From: Stigmatella aurantiaca DW4/3-1
Lineage (GTDB): Bacteria > Myxococcota > Myxococcia > Myxococcales > Myxococcaceae
Reading direction: 5' to 3'
Length of the DNA: 64,000 nt
Assembly: GCF_000165485.1 (NCBI RefSeq)
Contig: NC_014623.1
Coordinates: 5,598,893-5,662,892 of the forward strand
Shown: positions 9,022 to 17,797 of the stretch, one piece after another
Numbering within the stretch: the first letter of the stretch is position 1
Layout: every line of letters begins with the position of its first letter
Position numbers and translations under genes: made by a program
The notes under the pieces: generated by a model
What the model was told of the DNA's origin: nothing
Database searches by the model: none
What the model saw: the letters and a program-made list of their open reading frames with translations, nothing else

Positions 9022-9849
9022 ATGACCTGCCAGGAACTCGATCGGTTGCTCTACCCGTACCTCGACGGTGAGTTTCAGCCCGAGGAACGGATTGAAGTCG
9101 AGACCCACCTCGCCACGTGCGAGTCCTGCACCCTGCGGGTCGAGCAGGAGTCGGCGATCCGGCAGGTGCTCCGACGCGCGGCCAACCACTCCGTCCAGTC
9201 GCGTCGAGCGCCCGCGTCCCTCCGGGCTGGAATTCAGCTGGGAATGAAACAGGAGCACCGCCGGGCCCAACAGCTTCAATGGTTGCGCATGGGCGCCGCG
9301 GCGCTGGTGGTCGCGGCCGTAGGAGGCGCCTGGGTGACGACCCGCCCCGAGGAGCGCCTCCACTTCGTGGAGGAGGCCGTCCGGCGCCACTCCAAGCGAC
9401 TTCCCTTCGAGATTGCCAACGTGGCCCCGGAGCATGTGGAGGCCTGGTTCGATGGCAAGCTGGATCACCCGGTCCCCGTGCCGCGGTTGCGCAACGTGAG
9501 CCTGTCCGGTGCGCGCATCTCCAACATCAAGGATCGCCCGGCCGCGTACATCAGTTACGAGGCGCCGCCCCAGAAGGCAGGCGAAGAGGGCCGCCGCATC
9601 GGGGTCTTCGTCTTTGACGACGCGCGGCAGGATCTGGATGCCCAGGCACTGCCCGCCGTCCAGGTGGACTCGAGCAACGGCTACAACGTGGCCGTCTGGC
9701 GCGAGGGAGAAATCGTCTACGAACTGGTGTCCGATCTGGACGAGGCGGACATCCGCAAGCTGCTGATGGAGAAGGAGCTGCGCCTGGGCAACGTGCCCCT
9801 CCCCCAGACGCCGTCCCTGCCCATTCGTCCTGCGTCTCACGTGCCGTAG
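9022..9849 (+). CDS. zinc-finger anti-sigma factor candidate, single-pass membrane protein
   Basis: 275 aa. The N-terminus has the ZAS/zf-HC2 pattern: Cys3, His29, Cys33, Cys36 (MTCQELDRL and HLATCESC), known in other ECF anti-sigma factors to bind zinc and hold the sigma. One membrane segment at about 88-106 (LRMGAAALVVAAVGGAWV) separates this from a periplasmic domain of about 165 residues containing NIKDRPAAYISYEAP. It follows rpoE1 in the same direction, so RpoE1 is the likely target. I infer signal-dependent release of RpoE1 at the inner membrane; no site-2 protease partner is nearby. Confidence 0.85.
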   Translation: MTCQELDRLLYPYLDGEFQPEERIEVETHLATCESCTLRVEQESAIRQVLRRAANHSVQSRRAPASLRAGIQLGMKQEHRRAQQLQWLRMGAAALVVAAVGGAWVTTRPEERLHFVEEAVRRHSKRLPFEIANVAPEHVEAWFDGKLDHPVPVPRLRNVSLSGARISNIKDRPAAYISYEAPPQKAGEEGRRIGVFVFDDARQDLDAQALPAVQVDSSNGYNVAVWREGEIVYELVSDLDEADIRKLLMEKELRLGNVPLPQTPSLPIRPASHVP

Positions 9850-9935
9850 CACGCCGGGGCAAGTGCCCGGCCGCCCACCAGGCGGTAGCGCGCTACGAGC
9901 CTGTTGCCTCCCGGGAAGGGCGCCGGGCCCGATCA

Positions 9936-9964
9936 TTGACGGTCCCCACTCTGGCCGATAGCCT
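9936..9964 (+). promoter_or_regulatory. weak candidate promoter for frzS
   Basis: TTGACG (9936-9941), a 17-base spacer and TAGCCT (9959-9964) lie about 80 bases before the frzS start in the 196-base gap after the anti-sigma gene. The -35 match is good and the -10 match is poor. Confidence 0.25.
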
Positions 9965-10045
9965 CGTTGGAGATTTCTTCCGTCGCCCGCCATCGCCTGT
10001 GCGAGGCCTTCCGCGTGCGCCGCTTCCAGGTCGGGCCGTCCGTCC

Positions 10046-11827
10046 ATGTCCAAGAGAATCCTGATTGTCGAAAGTGACACCACCCTTTCCGCGGCCTTGC
10101 GCGAGGCCATGGACTCCCGGGGCTTCGGGGTGGACGAGACGGCCGACGGCAAGGGATGCGTGGAGCAGATCCGCAGGGATCGTCCGGACTTGGTGGTGCT
10201 GGCGGTGGATCTGTCCGGCGGCCAGAATGGCTACCTCATCTGCGGCAAGCTGAAGAAGGACGACGATCTCAAGAACATTCCCATCGTCATCATCGGAAAC
10301 CCGGATGGCTTCGCCGCCCACCGCAAGCTCAGGGCCCACGCGGACGAGTACGTGGCCAAGCCCGTGGACTCGGAGCTGCTGGTGGAGCGCGTGGGCGCGC
10401 TGATCGGCTTTCCGGACACGGTGATGGGCGAGGTGGTGGAGAACGAGGGGCTCACGCTCGACGCGCTGTCGGATGAGCCGATGTCCGACGAGGAGCCGAT
10501 CGTCACCGGCGAAAGCGCCGAGGAGATCGCCGTCGACGAAGCCTCCGGCTCATCGGGCGAAGAGCTGGACATGCTCGACGCGGCCTTCAACGACATGTCC
10601 GACGGGGGCGTTGCCGCCGAAGAGGAGCCCGTGGTGGCGCCCGCGGACACCGAGGGGGAAGAGGATCTCTCCTCCCTCGACAACCTGGGCATGGCGTCCG
10701 AGGACGCGCTGAATGCCCTCGGAGACGACGAGGACGAGAAGACCCAGATCGGGTTTCTCTCGCCCCTTCATGAGCCTGAGATCGTCACGCCCAAGCCACT
10801 GCCGCCCGCCCCGCGCCCGGTCCCGGTGGCCGCGGCCCCCGTCCCCGCGCGTGTCTCGAGCCCAGCGGCTCCCGTGACGTCGGCGGCGGATGCCGCCGAG
10901 CTTCGCAACCTGCGCGCCAAGGTCGCGGAACTCCAGAGCGCCCTCGCGGACGCCCAGTCCCAGACCTCCTCGGTGGAGAGCCGGGTGCAGGAGCTGGAGT
11001 CCCAGCTGGAGACCCAGACGACGGAGCTGGAGACGGCCCGCGCCTCCGCTGGCAAGAGCGACAAGGACACCTTCGCGCTGCGCGATGCGGTCAACAAGAA
11101 GGACAAGGAGATCCTCCGGCTCAAGAGCGAGTTGAACCTCCGCGAGCAGGAGAAGGACCGGGAGATCTCCCGCCTCAAGGGCGAGCTGACCCAGAAAGAG
11201 CATGACTTCGTCGAGCTCCAGGACAAGCAGCTCGAGCTGGAGCGGCAGACCACCGATTCCGCCGCGGAGCTGGCGCGCCGTGACGCACAGATCAAGACGC
11301 TGACCACCAAGGCCGATCAGCTCACCGCCGACCGCAAGAGGGTGGACCAGCAGCTGCTCGCCGCCAAGGAGGAAGCCCGCAGCGCCACCTCGAAGCTCAC
11401 CGCCTTGCAGACCGAGGTGGACTCGCACCATGAGCAGCAGAGCGCCGCGCAGGCGGAGCTGGAGGAGCTGCGGGGACGGATCGAGCAGCTCGAAGCGTCG
11501 CTCCAGGCCGCCCAGAGCGAGTCCGAGGAGCTGCGTGGCCAGCTGGAGACCTCGAACCAGGAGGCCAGTGAGGTGCGTGGCCAGCTCGAGCAAGCCCAGT
11601 CGGAGCTCTCCAGCCAGGCGGCCCAGTCCGCCGAGGAACTCGAAGGCCTGCGCAAGCGCATCTCCGAGCTGGAAGAGGCCGCGGCACGCAGCGAGGAGCG
11701 CGTCACGAAGCTCTACTCGCGCATCAAGAACGACGAGAAGCTGCGCGAGCGCGCCAAGAAGGCGCTGGGAATCGCCCAGCAACTTCTGGAGGAGCCCTCC
11801 TCCTCACTGGACGAGGCAGCCGCCTGA
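10046..11827 (+). CDS. frzS: FrzS, pseudo-receiver coiled-coil motility protein
   Basis: Social-motility protein that in M. xanthus travels between cell poles and promotes type IV pilus function. 593 aa (M. xanthus about 555). The receiver-like domain (1-125) starts MSKRILIVESDTTLS and keeps Asp55, but the switch Ser/Thr after strand 4 is absent (IVIIGNPDGF) and His92 is present, as described for the atypical FrzS receiver, so signalling is probably phosphorylation-independent. An acidic then Pro/Ala linker (about 135-285) is followed by a long coiled coil (about 285-570) rich in Glu, Gln and Lys heptads, and a short acidic C-terminus. Most of the extra length is in the linker and coiled coil. 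Confidence 0.95.
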   Translation: MSKRILIVESDTTLSAALREAMDSRGFGVDETADGKGCVEQIRRDRPDLVVLAVDLSGGQNGYLICGKLKKDDDLKNIPIVIIGNPDGFAAHRKLRAHADEYVAKPVDSELLVERVGALIGFPDTVMGEVVENEGLTLDALSDEPMSDEEPIVTGESAEEIAVDEASGSSGEELDMLDAAFNDMSDGGVAAEEEPVVAPADTEGEEDLSSLDNLGMASEDALNALGDDEDEKTQIGFLSPLHEPEIVTPKPLPPAPRPVPVAAAPVPARVSSPAAPVTSAADAAELRNLRAKVAELQSALADAQSQTSSVESRVQELESQLETQTTELETARASAGKSDKDTFALRDAVNKKDKEILRLKSELNLREQEKDREISRLKGELTQKEHDFVELQDKQLELERQTTDSAAELARRDAQIKTLTTKADQLTADRKRVDQQLLAAKEEARSATSKLTALQTEVDSHHEQQSAAQAELEELRGRIEQLEASLQAAQSESEELRGQLETSNQEASEVRGQLEQAQSELSSQAAQSAEELEGLRKRISELEEAAARSEERVTKLYSRIKNDEKLRERAKKALGIAQQLLEEPSSSLDEAAA

Positions 11828-11831
11828 AACG

Positions 11832-11847
11832 GAGGCCCCGGAGCCTC
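11832..11847. terminator. short inverted repeat between convergent frzS and coaA
   Basis: GAGGC / GCCTC with a 6-base loop in the 27-base gap between the two stop codons. It could serve as a bidirectional terminator, but the stem is only 5 bp and no T-run follows. Confidence 0.25.
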
Positions 11848-11854
11848 TCCCACC

Positions 11855-12805
11855 TCAGAGCTTGCGCATCCGGATGCGGCTCACCTTGTGGTCGGGCCCC
11901 TTGGCCAGGATGAGGCGAGCCCGGGAGCGGGTGGGCGCGATGTTCTGAGCCAGGTTCGGGCCATTGATCTCCGCCCACAGCGTCTCCGCCCGGGCGATGG
12001 CCTCTTCCCGCGTCAGCTTCGTGAAGGAGCGGAAGAAGGACTTCTCGTCGTGGAACGCCGTGTCCCATAGCCGCAGGAAGCGGTTGACGTACCAGCGGCG
12101 GATGTCCTGCTCATTGGCATCCACGTAGATCGAAAAATCGAAGAAGTCGGAGAGGAAGATGCGCGGCACGGACTCGGCATCCGTGGGTCCCGTCTGCAAG
12201 ACGTTGAGCCCCTCGAGGATGAGGATGTCCGGCTGGCGGATCGTCTTCACCTCTCCCTGGACGATGTCGTAGGTGTGGTGCGAGTAGATGGAGGTAGTGA
12301 CCTCGGACCGGCCCGACTTCAGATCGGCCAGGAAGCGCACCAAGGCGCGCCGGTCGTAGCTCTCGGGGAACCCCTTGCGCTTCATGAGGCCGCGCTTGGT
12401 CAACACGTTGTTGGGAAACAGGAACCCATCGGTGGTGACCAGCTCGACGCGCGGGTGATCCGGCCAGCGGCCCAGCAGCGCCTGGAGGATGCGCGCCGTG
12501 GTGCTCTTGCCCACCGCGACGCTGCCGGCGATGCCGATGACGAAGGGAACCTTCTGCGCGAAGCCGCCCAGGAAGGACTGCTGGGCCGTCCACAGGTTCT
12601 GCGTCGCGGCGACGTAGAGGTTGAGCAGACGCGACAGCGGCAGATAGACGTCCACGACTTCATTGAGGTCGAGCTGCTCCCCCAGACCCCTCAGCCGTTC
12701 GATCTCCTCCTCCGAGAGCGGCAGCGGCGTGGCCGCACGCAGGGCCCGCCACTCCTCTCTGCCAAAATCGACGTACAAGGACGGGCTCGAACTCGAGCTG
12801 AACAT
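11855..12805 (-). CDS. coaA: type I pantothenate kinase
   Basis: Phosphorylates pantothenate with ATP, the first step of coenzyme A synthesis. 316 aa from the ATG at 12805, the same length as E. coli CoaA, with GGAGG upstream. P-loop GSVAVGKST at 94-102, the [11 protein letters not shown] and [12 protein letters not shown] segments that shape the pantothenate pocket, and [10 protein letters not shown]. Last gene of the minus-strand run birA-coaX-solenoid protein-coaA; it starts 4 bases after the preceding stop. A type III kinase (coaX) is encoded in the same operon. Confidence 0.96.
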   Translation of the reverse strand: MFSSSSSPSLYVDFGREEWRALRAATPLPLSEEEIERLRGLGEQLDLNEVVDVYLPLSRLLNLYVAATQNLWTAQQSFLGGFAQKVPFVIGIAGSVAVGKSTTARILQALLGRWPDHPRVELVTTDGFLFPNNVLTKRGLMKRKGFPESYDRRALVRFLADLKSGRSEVTTSIYSHHTYDIVQGEVKTIRQPDILILEGLNVLQTGPTDAESVPRIFLSDFFDFSIYVDANEQDIRRWYVNRFLRLWDTAFHDEKSFFRSFTKLTREEAIARAETLWAEINGPNLAQNIAPTRSRARLILAKGPDHKVSRIRMRKL

Positions 12806-12809
12806 GGAA

Positions 12810-13946
12810 TCATCCTCCCTCCTTCTTGGGTGCCGTCTTCTTCTCCAGCACCTTCTTGGCAAAGCTCTGCACGCCCGAGGGGACGTTGCGGTCCTTCGAC
12901 AGATCCTTCAGCTCCGAATCCCGCAACGAGTTGAGGAACTTCATCACCACGGTGAGCGGCACCTTGGGGTTCTTCACCAGGGCCAGCTTGATCTTCAAGT
13001 TCTTCGTCCACTCCCGGTTGTTATAGATGGTGCGCAGGACCTCCTCGTTCGCCGCCTTGTTACCCGCGGAGAGAAGCACTTCACCATCGGTGATCCGGGG
13101 GCTGCGAATGACCGCCGTGCACACCAGCTTGTTCGAGTCGCGAATCAGCGCCGAGCGGGCCTCCTTGTTTCCCAGCGTCGCCAGCTTGATCTTCTCCGCG
13201 ATGCTCATCTTCATGATGCGCTGGGTGAGGTTGAGGCGCTTGCCCTCCTCCATGGGCGGCGCGTTCTCCTCCGGGCCCCCTTCGTCCTGAAACTCCTGAA
13301 GCACCTGCTCCGCGGTGGGCCCTGGGTCCGGCGGCGCCGCCACCGCCTGAGGACCAAAGAGGCGCACCCGGGCCGCCTGCATCTGCGGCACGTCCGTCAG
13401 CGCCACCCCGCTGCGGACCGCGAAGTCACACACCGAGTCGATGAGCGCCGGACCCACCTGCCCATTGGAGCAGAGGTTGCGGATGATGTTCTCGTGGCGA
13501 AGGATGCGCAGCTGGTTCTGGCCGATGATCTCCGCCAGCTTCGCGCTGCACTCCCGCGCCAGCTCGGCCACCGCCTCATCGGGGGTGGTGGCGTTGAGAA
13601 CCAGCATCTCCGCGTAGACGTCCTTGCCGCCCAAGAGCCCCAGGAACCAGCCCAGCACGGGGGCCTGCACGCTCTCGTCCCGGAGCGCGGAGCCGAGGAT
13701 GCGCTCCGGCAGCCCGGCGGCCGTCTTCGACGCCGTGTCGCGCACCGCCTGCTCCGCGTCGAACGTGAGCATGTACAGCGCGCCCAGCATGTCCGAGGGG
13801 TTGAGCGGCACCAGCCCCTTGGCCGCCATCATCCGCAGGGGAACCGGGGCGGCCGGATCCACGTGCTTGCGCATGTTGGGCGGAAGGAATTCCGAGTTGA
13901 AGGGACAGCCCGGCGGAGCAGCGGGAACAGGAGCAGCAGTGGTCAT
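12810..13946 (-). CDS. conserved alpha-solenoid-like protein, function unknown
   Basis: 378 aa from the ATG at 13946, which overlaps the coaX stop (ATGA, 13943-13946). No signal peptide. After a Pro-rich N-terminus, most of the protein is a series of short helical repeats (for example [19 protein letters not shown] and [20 protein letters not shown]), reminiscent of leucine-rich-variant or HEAT repeats in which Asn/Lys-Asn-Pro turns recur. A Pro/Glu-rich break near residue 200 separates two repeat blocks. The ends are Lys-rich. Its coupling to coaX and coaA suggests co-expression with cofactor biosynthesis, but I cannot name a function. Confidence 0.75.
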   Translation of the reverse strand: MTTAAPVPAAPPGCPFNSEFLPPNMRKHVDPAAPVPLRMMAAKGLVPLNPSDMLGALYMLTFDAEQAVRDTASKTAAGLPERILGSALRDESVQAPVLGWFLGLLGGKDVYAEMLVLNATTPDEAVAELARECSAKLAEIIGQNQLRILRHENIIRNLCSNGQVGPALIDSVCDFAVRSGVALTDVPQMQAARVRLFGPQAVAAPPDPGPTAEQVLQEFQDEGGPEENAPPMEEGKRLNLTQRIMKMSIAEKIKLATLGNKEARSALIRDSNKLVCTAVIRSPRITDGEVLLSAGNKAANEEVLRTIYNNREWTKNLKIKLALVKNPKVPLTVVMKFLNSLRDSELKDLSKDRNVPSGVQSFAKKVLEKKTAPKKEGG

Positions 13947-14713
13947 GTTGCGTAGTTCCTTCCGTAAATGATGCGCAGCCCCTCGAGCATGAGGAGCTCG
14001 TCCACTTCCTGGATGACCTTCGACTCGCCCGCGACGAGCGCCGCCATCTCTCCGGTGGCGATGATCTTCGCGGGGAAGCCCAGCTCGGTCTTCATGCGCT
14101 CGCACAAGCCATCGGCCATGCCCACGAACCCGTAGACGAGGCCCGACTGCATGGAGTGCACCGTGTTGCGGCCCACCACGTGCGGTGGCCGGGTGAACTC
14201 CACCCGGGGCAGCTTGGAGGCATTCTGGAAGAGCGCCTCCATGGAGATGGTGATGCCGGGGCAGATGGCGCCGCCCAGGTACTCGCCCTTGGGCGACACG
14301 GCATCGAAGGTGGTCGCCGTCCCGAAGTCCACGACGATGAGCCCCGTGTGGTGCTTCTCGAAGGCCGCCACCGCGTTGACGATGCGGTCGGCGCCCACCT
14401 CGCGCGGGTTGTCGTAGAGGATGGGCATGCCCGTCTTCACGCCTGGCCCGACGAACACCGGGGGCGTCTTGAAGTAGGTCTCGCTCATCTTCCGCAGGTT
14501 GAACTGGAGCGGCGGCACCACGCTGGAGACGATCACCGCCGTCACCCGGGTGGCATCAATCCCGCTCCACGCGAAGAGCTGGCGCGCGAGGATGCCGAAC
14601 TCGTCGGGGGTGCGGCGGGCGCTCGTCTCCAGGTACCAGTGCGCCAGGAGCTTGCGCCCCTCGAACGCTCCCAGGACAGTGTTCGTGTTCCCGACGTCGA
14701 TCGCGAGCAGCAT
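13943..14713 (-). CDS. coaX: type III pantothenate kinase
   Basis: Pantothenate kinase of the ASKHA superfamily, unrelated to CoaA but doing the same reaction. 256 aa from the ATG at 14713 (MLLAIDVGNTNTVLG). Phosphate-binding motif DVGNTNT at 6-12, the middle motif GADRIVNAVAAF, and VVDFGTATTFDAV, all diagnostic for CoaX. It lies 43 bases after birA, the same pairing seen in many bacteria, and its stop overlaps the next start. Type III kinases use a monovalent cation and resist feedback by CoA, unlike type I. Confidence 0.96.
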   Translation of the reverse strand: MLLAIDVGNTNTVLGAFEGRKLLAHWYLETSARRTPDEFGILARQLFAWSGIDATRVTAVIVSSVVPPLQFNLRKMSETYFKTPPVFVGPGVKTGMPILYDNPREVGADRIVNAVAAFEKHHTGLIVVDFGTATTFDAVSPKGEYLGGAICPGITISMEALFQNASKLPRVEFTRPPHVVGRNTVHSMQSGLVYGFVGMADGLCERMKTELGFPAKIIATGEMAALVAGESKVIQEVDELLMLEGLRIIYGRNYAT

Positions 14714-14756
14714 CACGCCGCACACTCTACCGCGAAGGCCGCCCGGGCGGACCTGT

Positions 14757-15767
14757 TCAGGCGCCGCCCTTCACCCGAGGCCGCACCTGCTCCACGTCCC
14801 CAGCGAGCACCCGCTCGATCGAGCCGCTGGGCGTCCGCACCAGCAAGGCCCCCGACTCGTCCACATCCTCGGCCATTCCCCGGAACTCGAGCCGGGCGGT
14901 ACGCACCAGCACGTCCTGGCCCAGCGTGCAGGACAGCTCTTTCCAGCGCCGCCGCACGGGGCCGAAGCCCACCTCCTGGTGCCGGGCCAGCCACTCCTCC
15001 AATCGCAGCCACAGCGCCGCGGCGAAGGATGCCCGGGGCACCGGCCGGCCAAGCTCCAAGGACAGCGAGGTGGCCTGAGCCCGGAGCTCCTCGGGAAAGT
15101 GCTCCCGCTGGGCGTTGAGGTTCACCCCGATGCCCAGCACCACGAAGTGCACGCGCTCGGGCTCCGCGGACATCTCGGTGAGGATGCCCGCCACCTTGCG
15201 CCCGTCGATCTGCACATCATTGGGCCACTTGATGGCCGCCTCGGCCCCGGCCTCGCGCAGCGTCTCCGCCAGGGCCACCGCCGCCACCAGCGTCAGCTCC
15301 GGGGCGTGCTGCGGGGGCAGCTCCGGCCGCAGAATGGCCGAGAAGTAAAGGTTGAGCCCCGGAGGCGACACCCACACCCGGCCCCGCCGCCCCTTGCCCG
15401 CCGTCTGCTGCTCCGCCACCACCACCTCTCCGTGCTCCGCGCCTTCGTGCGCAAGCCGGAAGGCCAGCTCGTTCGTGGAGGCCAGCGTGCCGTGGCAATG
15501 CAGGGTGCGGCCCAAATCCCGGGTGGCGAGCAGCGGGTTGAGCTCCAGGGGCGTCAGCCGGTCGGGGACCTCGGTCAGCCGGTAGCCCCGGGCCGGAATC
15601 GCCTCGATGCGGTAGCCCTTGCTGCGCAGCCCCTCCACGTGCTTCCACACGGCGGTGCGCGACAGCCCCAGCTTGCTGGAGAGCGCTTCTCCCGAGGTGA
15701 AGTCCTCACCTCCCTCGGAGAGAAAGCCCAGGATGAGCTCTTCTTGCGTCTCGGGCGTTTCAGGCAT
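14757..15767 (-). CDS. birA: biotin-protein ligase with DNA-binding domain (BirA)
   Basis: Makes biotinyl-AMP and attaches biotin to carboxylase carrier domains. 336 aa. An N-terminal winged helix (about 8-62, TSGEALSSKLGLSRTAVWKH) is followed by the catalytic domain with the AMP-binding loop GKGRRGRVWVSP, KWPNDVQIDGRKVAGIL and the C-terminal SH3-like domain. The HTH suggests it also represses transcription as in E. coli; I do not see an obvious operator. First gene of birA-coaX-solenoid protein-coaA, with an 83-base gap to hom behind it. Confidence 0.94.
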   Translation of the reverse strand: MPETPETQEELILGFLSEGGEDFTSGEALSSKLGLSRTAVWKHVEGLRSKGYRIEAIPARGYRLTEVPDRLTPLELNPLLATRDLGRTLHCHGTLASTNELAFRLAHEGAEHGEVVVAEQQTAGKGRRGRVWVSPPGLNLYFSAILRPELPPQHAPELTLVAAVALAETLREAGAEAAIKWPNDVQIDGRKVAGILTEMSAEPERVHFVVLGIGVNLNAQREHFPEELRAQATSLSLELGRPVPRASFAAALWLRLEEWLARHQEVGFGPVRRRWKELSCTLGQDVLVRTARLEFRGMAEDVDESGALLVRTPSGSIERVLAGDVEQVRPRVKGGA

Positions 15768-15868
15768 CGGGGCGGCCTCGGCTGTCGGGATGCCCGCAGG
15801 GTACGGAGCACTCACCCGCCATGCAACAGGACGGGCCCCCTGCCCCCGGGCTCCTCCCGCCTGGCTGT

Positions 15869-17194
15869 CTACCCACCCGCCCGGAGCACCCCAGGCCCTT
15901 CCTCGATGCGAATGACCTGGGTGGGCGCCCGCGTGCTCTTCAGGGCGTCGATCCACTGCACCGCGGCTTGTACGTCTTGCTCGCGGGTGGTGTGCGTAAA
16001 GACGACAATGGTGGCGTGGGGATCCTCGGGCCGGGCCGGGCGCTGGAGCACGGAGGCCAGGCTCACCCCGCGCTCGCCCAGGACGGTGGCGATGCTGCCC
16101 AGGACGCCTGGCTCGTCGCTCACGGAGAAGCGCAGGTAGAACGGCCCCCGGCGCTGGACGGCAGGCACGCGCGGAGCCTCCTGGAGGTACGGCGGGCACA
16201 GCATGGGCAGCCGGCCGGAGACGCCCGCCAGCAGGTTCCGGCAAATGTCGATGATGTCCGCCACCACCGCGCTGCCGGTGGGCAGCGAGCCCGCGCCCAG
16301 CCCGGAGAACAACGACGCGCCGAGCGCCGCCGACTGGAGCAGCACCGCGTTGAAGGCGCCCCGCACATCCGCCAGGGGGCTGGCGGAGGGAATGAAGGCC
16401 GGGTGCACCCGCACATCCAGCCCCTCGGAGGAACGTTGGGCGATGGCCAAGAGCTTGAGAACATAGCCCGCCTCGCTGCCGAGGCGGATGTCCAGCGGCA
16501 ACAGGGAGGTGATGCCCTCCACGTGCACATCCTGCGGGGACACGCGCGTGGCGAACGCCAGCGAGGCCAGCAGGCAGAGCTTCTGCGCCGCGTCCATCCC
16601 GCTCACATCCAACGTGGGGTCCGCCTCCGCGTACCCCAGCTTCTGGGCCTGGGCGAGCGCATCCGCATAGGTCGCCCGCTCATCGGCCATGGCCGAGAGG
16701 ATGAAGTTGGTCGTCCCGTTGACGATGCCGTGGATGGAGGACACCCGGTCCGCGGCGAGCGCCTCGCGCAAGGTGCGGATGATGGGAATGCCGCCGCACA
16801 CGGCCGCCTCGAAGTGCAGATCCACCCCTCGGGCGAGGGCCTGGGAGAAGAGCGCCTCCCCGTGCGTGGTCAGCAGGGCCTTGTTGGCGGTGACGACATG
16901 CCGCCCCGAGGCGATGGACCGCTCCAGGTACTCCCTCGCGGGCGTCAGGCCCCCCATCAGCTCGACGACCACCGCCACCTCGGGATCCGCGAGGATGGCC
17001 TCGATGCTGTGGGTGAAGAGCTCCGCCGGCACGTCATCGGGCCGAGCCCTCCCGCGCTCCCGCCCCAGGATGTGCCGCACCCTCACCCTCGCGCCCAGAC
17101 GGCGCTCGATGTCCCGGGCATGGTCCGCGAGGATCCGGTACGTCCCCAGCCCCACGTTGCCCAGGCCCAGCAGCGCGATTCCGATCTCTTTCAT
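15869..17194 (-). CDS. hom: homoserine dehydrogenase
   Basis: NAD(P)-dependent reduction of aspartate semialdehyde to homoserine in the threonine/methionine branch. 441 aa from the ATG at 17194 with GAGGAG upstream. Rossmann motif GLGNVGLGT near residue 10, VVTANKALLTTHG, the catalytic-region signature IHGIVNGTTNFIL with DPTLDVSGMDAAQKL, and a C-terminal ACT domain (about 350-430, YLRFSVSDEPGVLGSIATVL) for feedback control. Overlaps the stop of the upstream lipoprotein gene by 4 bases. Confidence 0.96.
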   Translation of the reverse strand: MKEIGIALLGLGNVGLGTYRILADHARDIERRLGARVRVRHILGRERGRARPDDVPAELFTHSIEAILADPEVAVVVELMGGLTPAREYLERSIASGRHVVTANKALLTTHGEALFSQALARGVDLHFEAAVCGGIPIIRTLREALAADRVSSIHGIVNGTTNFILSAMADERATYADALAQAQKLGYAEADPTLDVSGMDAAQKLCLLASLAFATRVSPQDVHVEGITSLLPLDIRLGSEAGYVLKLLAIAQRSSEGLDVRVHPAFIPSASPLADVRGAFNAVLLQSAALGASLFSGLGAGSLPTGSAVVADIIDICRNLLAGVSGRLPMLCPPYLQEAPRVPAVQRRGPFYLRFSVSDEPGVLGSIATVLGERGVSLASVLQRPARPEDPHATIVVFTHTTREQDVQAAVQWIDALKSTRAPTQVIRIEEGPGVLRAGG

Positions 17195-17793
17195 TCGCTC
17201 CTCTTTGCGCCCTGTCCTGGCTTCACCTCGTACGCCAGCAGTTCCAGCCACGTCTGCGGAATGCGCCGACCCTGGCGCTCGGCCTCCACCTGGATGCGAA
17301 CCAGCCCCACGCCGGCGGCAAAGGTGAGCGTGTTGACGAGCGTGGTGTCCGCATCCACGCGGTTGCGCGCCTCTACCTGGACGCAGTTCTGGAAGGCCCC
17401 CGCCGGGGCCTCGCATGGCTGGCCCGCCCAGAGGATCTGATAGCGCTCCGTGGAGGAGACCGACACCACGTTCGTCCACGAGCGCCCCGCCTCGACGGGG
17501 CCCCGCAGCAGGTAGCGCTTCTGATCCCGGATGCCGAAGTTGTCCACGGCAAGCTGGCCGCCCTGGTTGTCGAGGAAGTAGCCGCCCTCTTCACCGGCGA
17601 TCTTCACCTCCACGCGCTTGTCATCCCGGCCATTCAGCCGGTACGTCCAGCCATTGCCAACCGCGAGGGGGTAATAGGCGGCCAGCGACGCCTGCGGGGG
17701 GGGCGCCTCGTCCGCGTCGATCCGCTTGGCACAACCGATCCAGACCAGGGCCGCGGATACCAGCACCCAGCCCCCAACAAAAGAGACCTTCAT
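17191..17793 (-). CDS. lipoprotein, function unknown
   Basis: 200 aa from the ATG at 17793. Signal peptide with lipobox WIGC (Cys21), then AAYYPLAVGNGWTYRLNG, a motif common in secreted myxobacterial proteins of unknown function that have a beta-rich fold. Aromatic residues and a pair of cysteines (about 125 and 133) follow. The stop overlaps hom by 4 bases and its start lies 4 bases after the upstream HEAT-repeat lipoprotein gene, so all three are probably co-transcribed. Likely in the cell envelope. Confidence 0.75.
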   Translation of the reverse strand: MKVSFVGGWVLVSAALVWIGCAKRIDADEAPPPQASLAAYYPLAVGNGWTYRLNGRDDKRVEVKIAGEEGGYFLDNQGGQLAVDNFGIRDQKRYLLRGPVEAGRSWTNVVSVSSTERYQILWAGQPCEAPAGAFQNCVQVEARNRVDADTTLVNTLTFAAGVGLVRIQVEAERQGRRIPQTWLELLAYEVKPGQGAKRSE

Positions 17794-17797
17794 GTGT

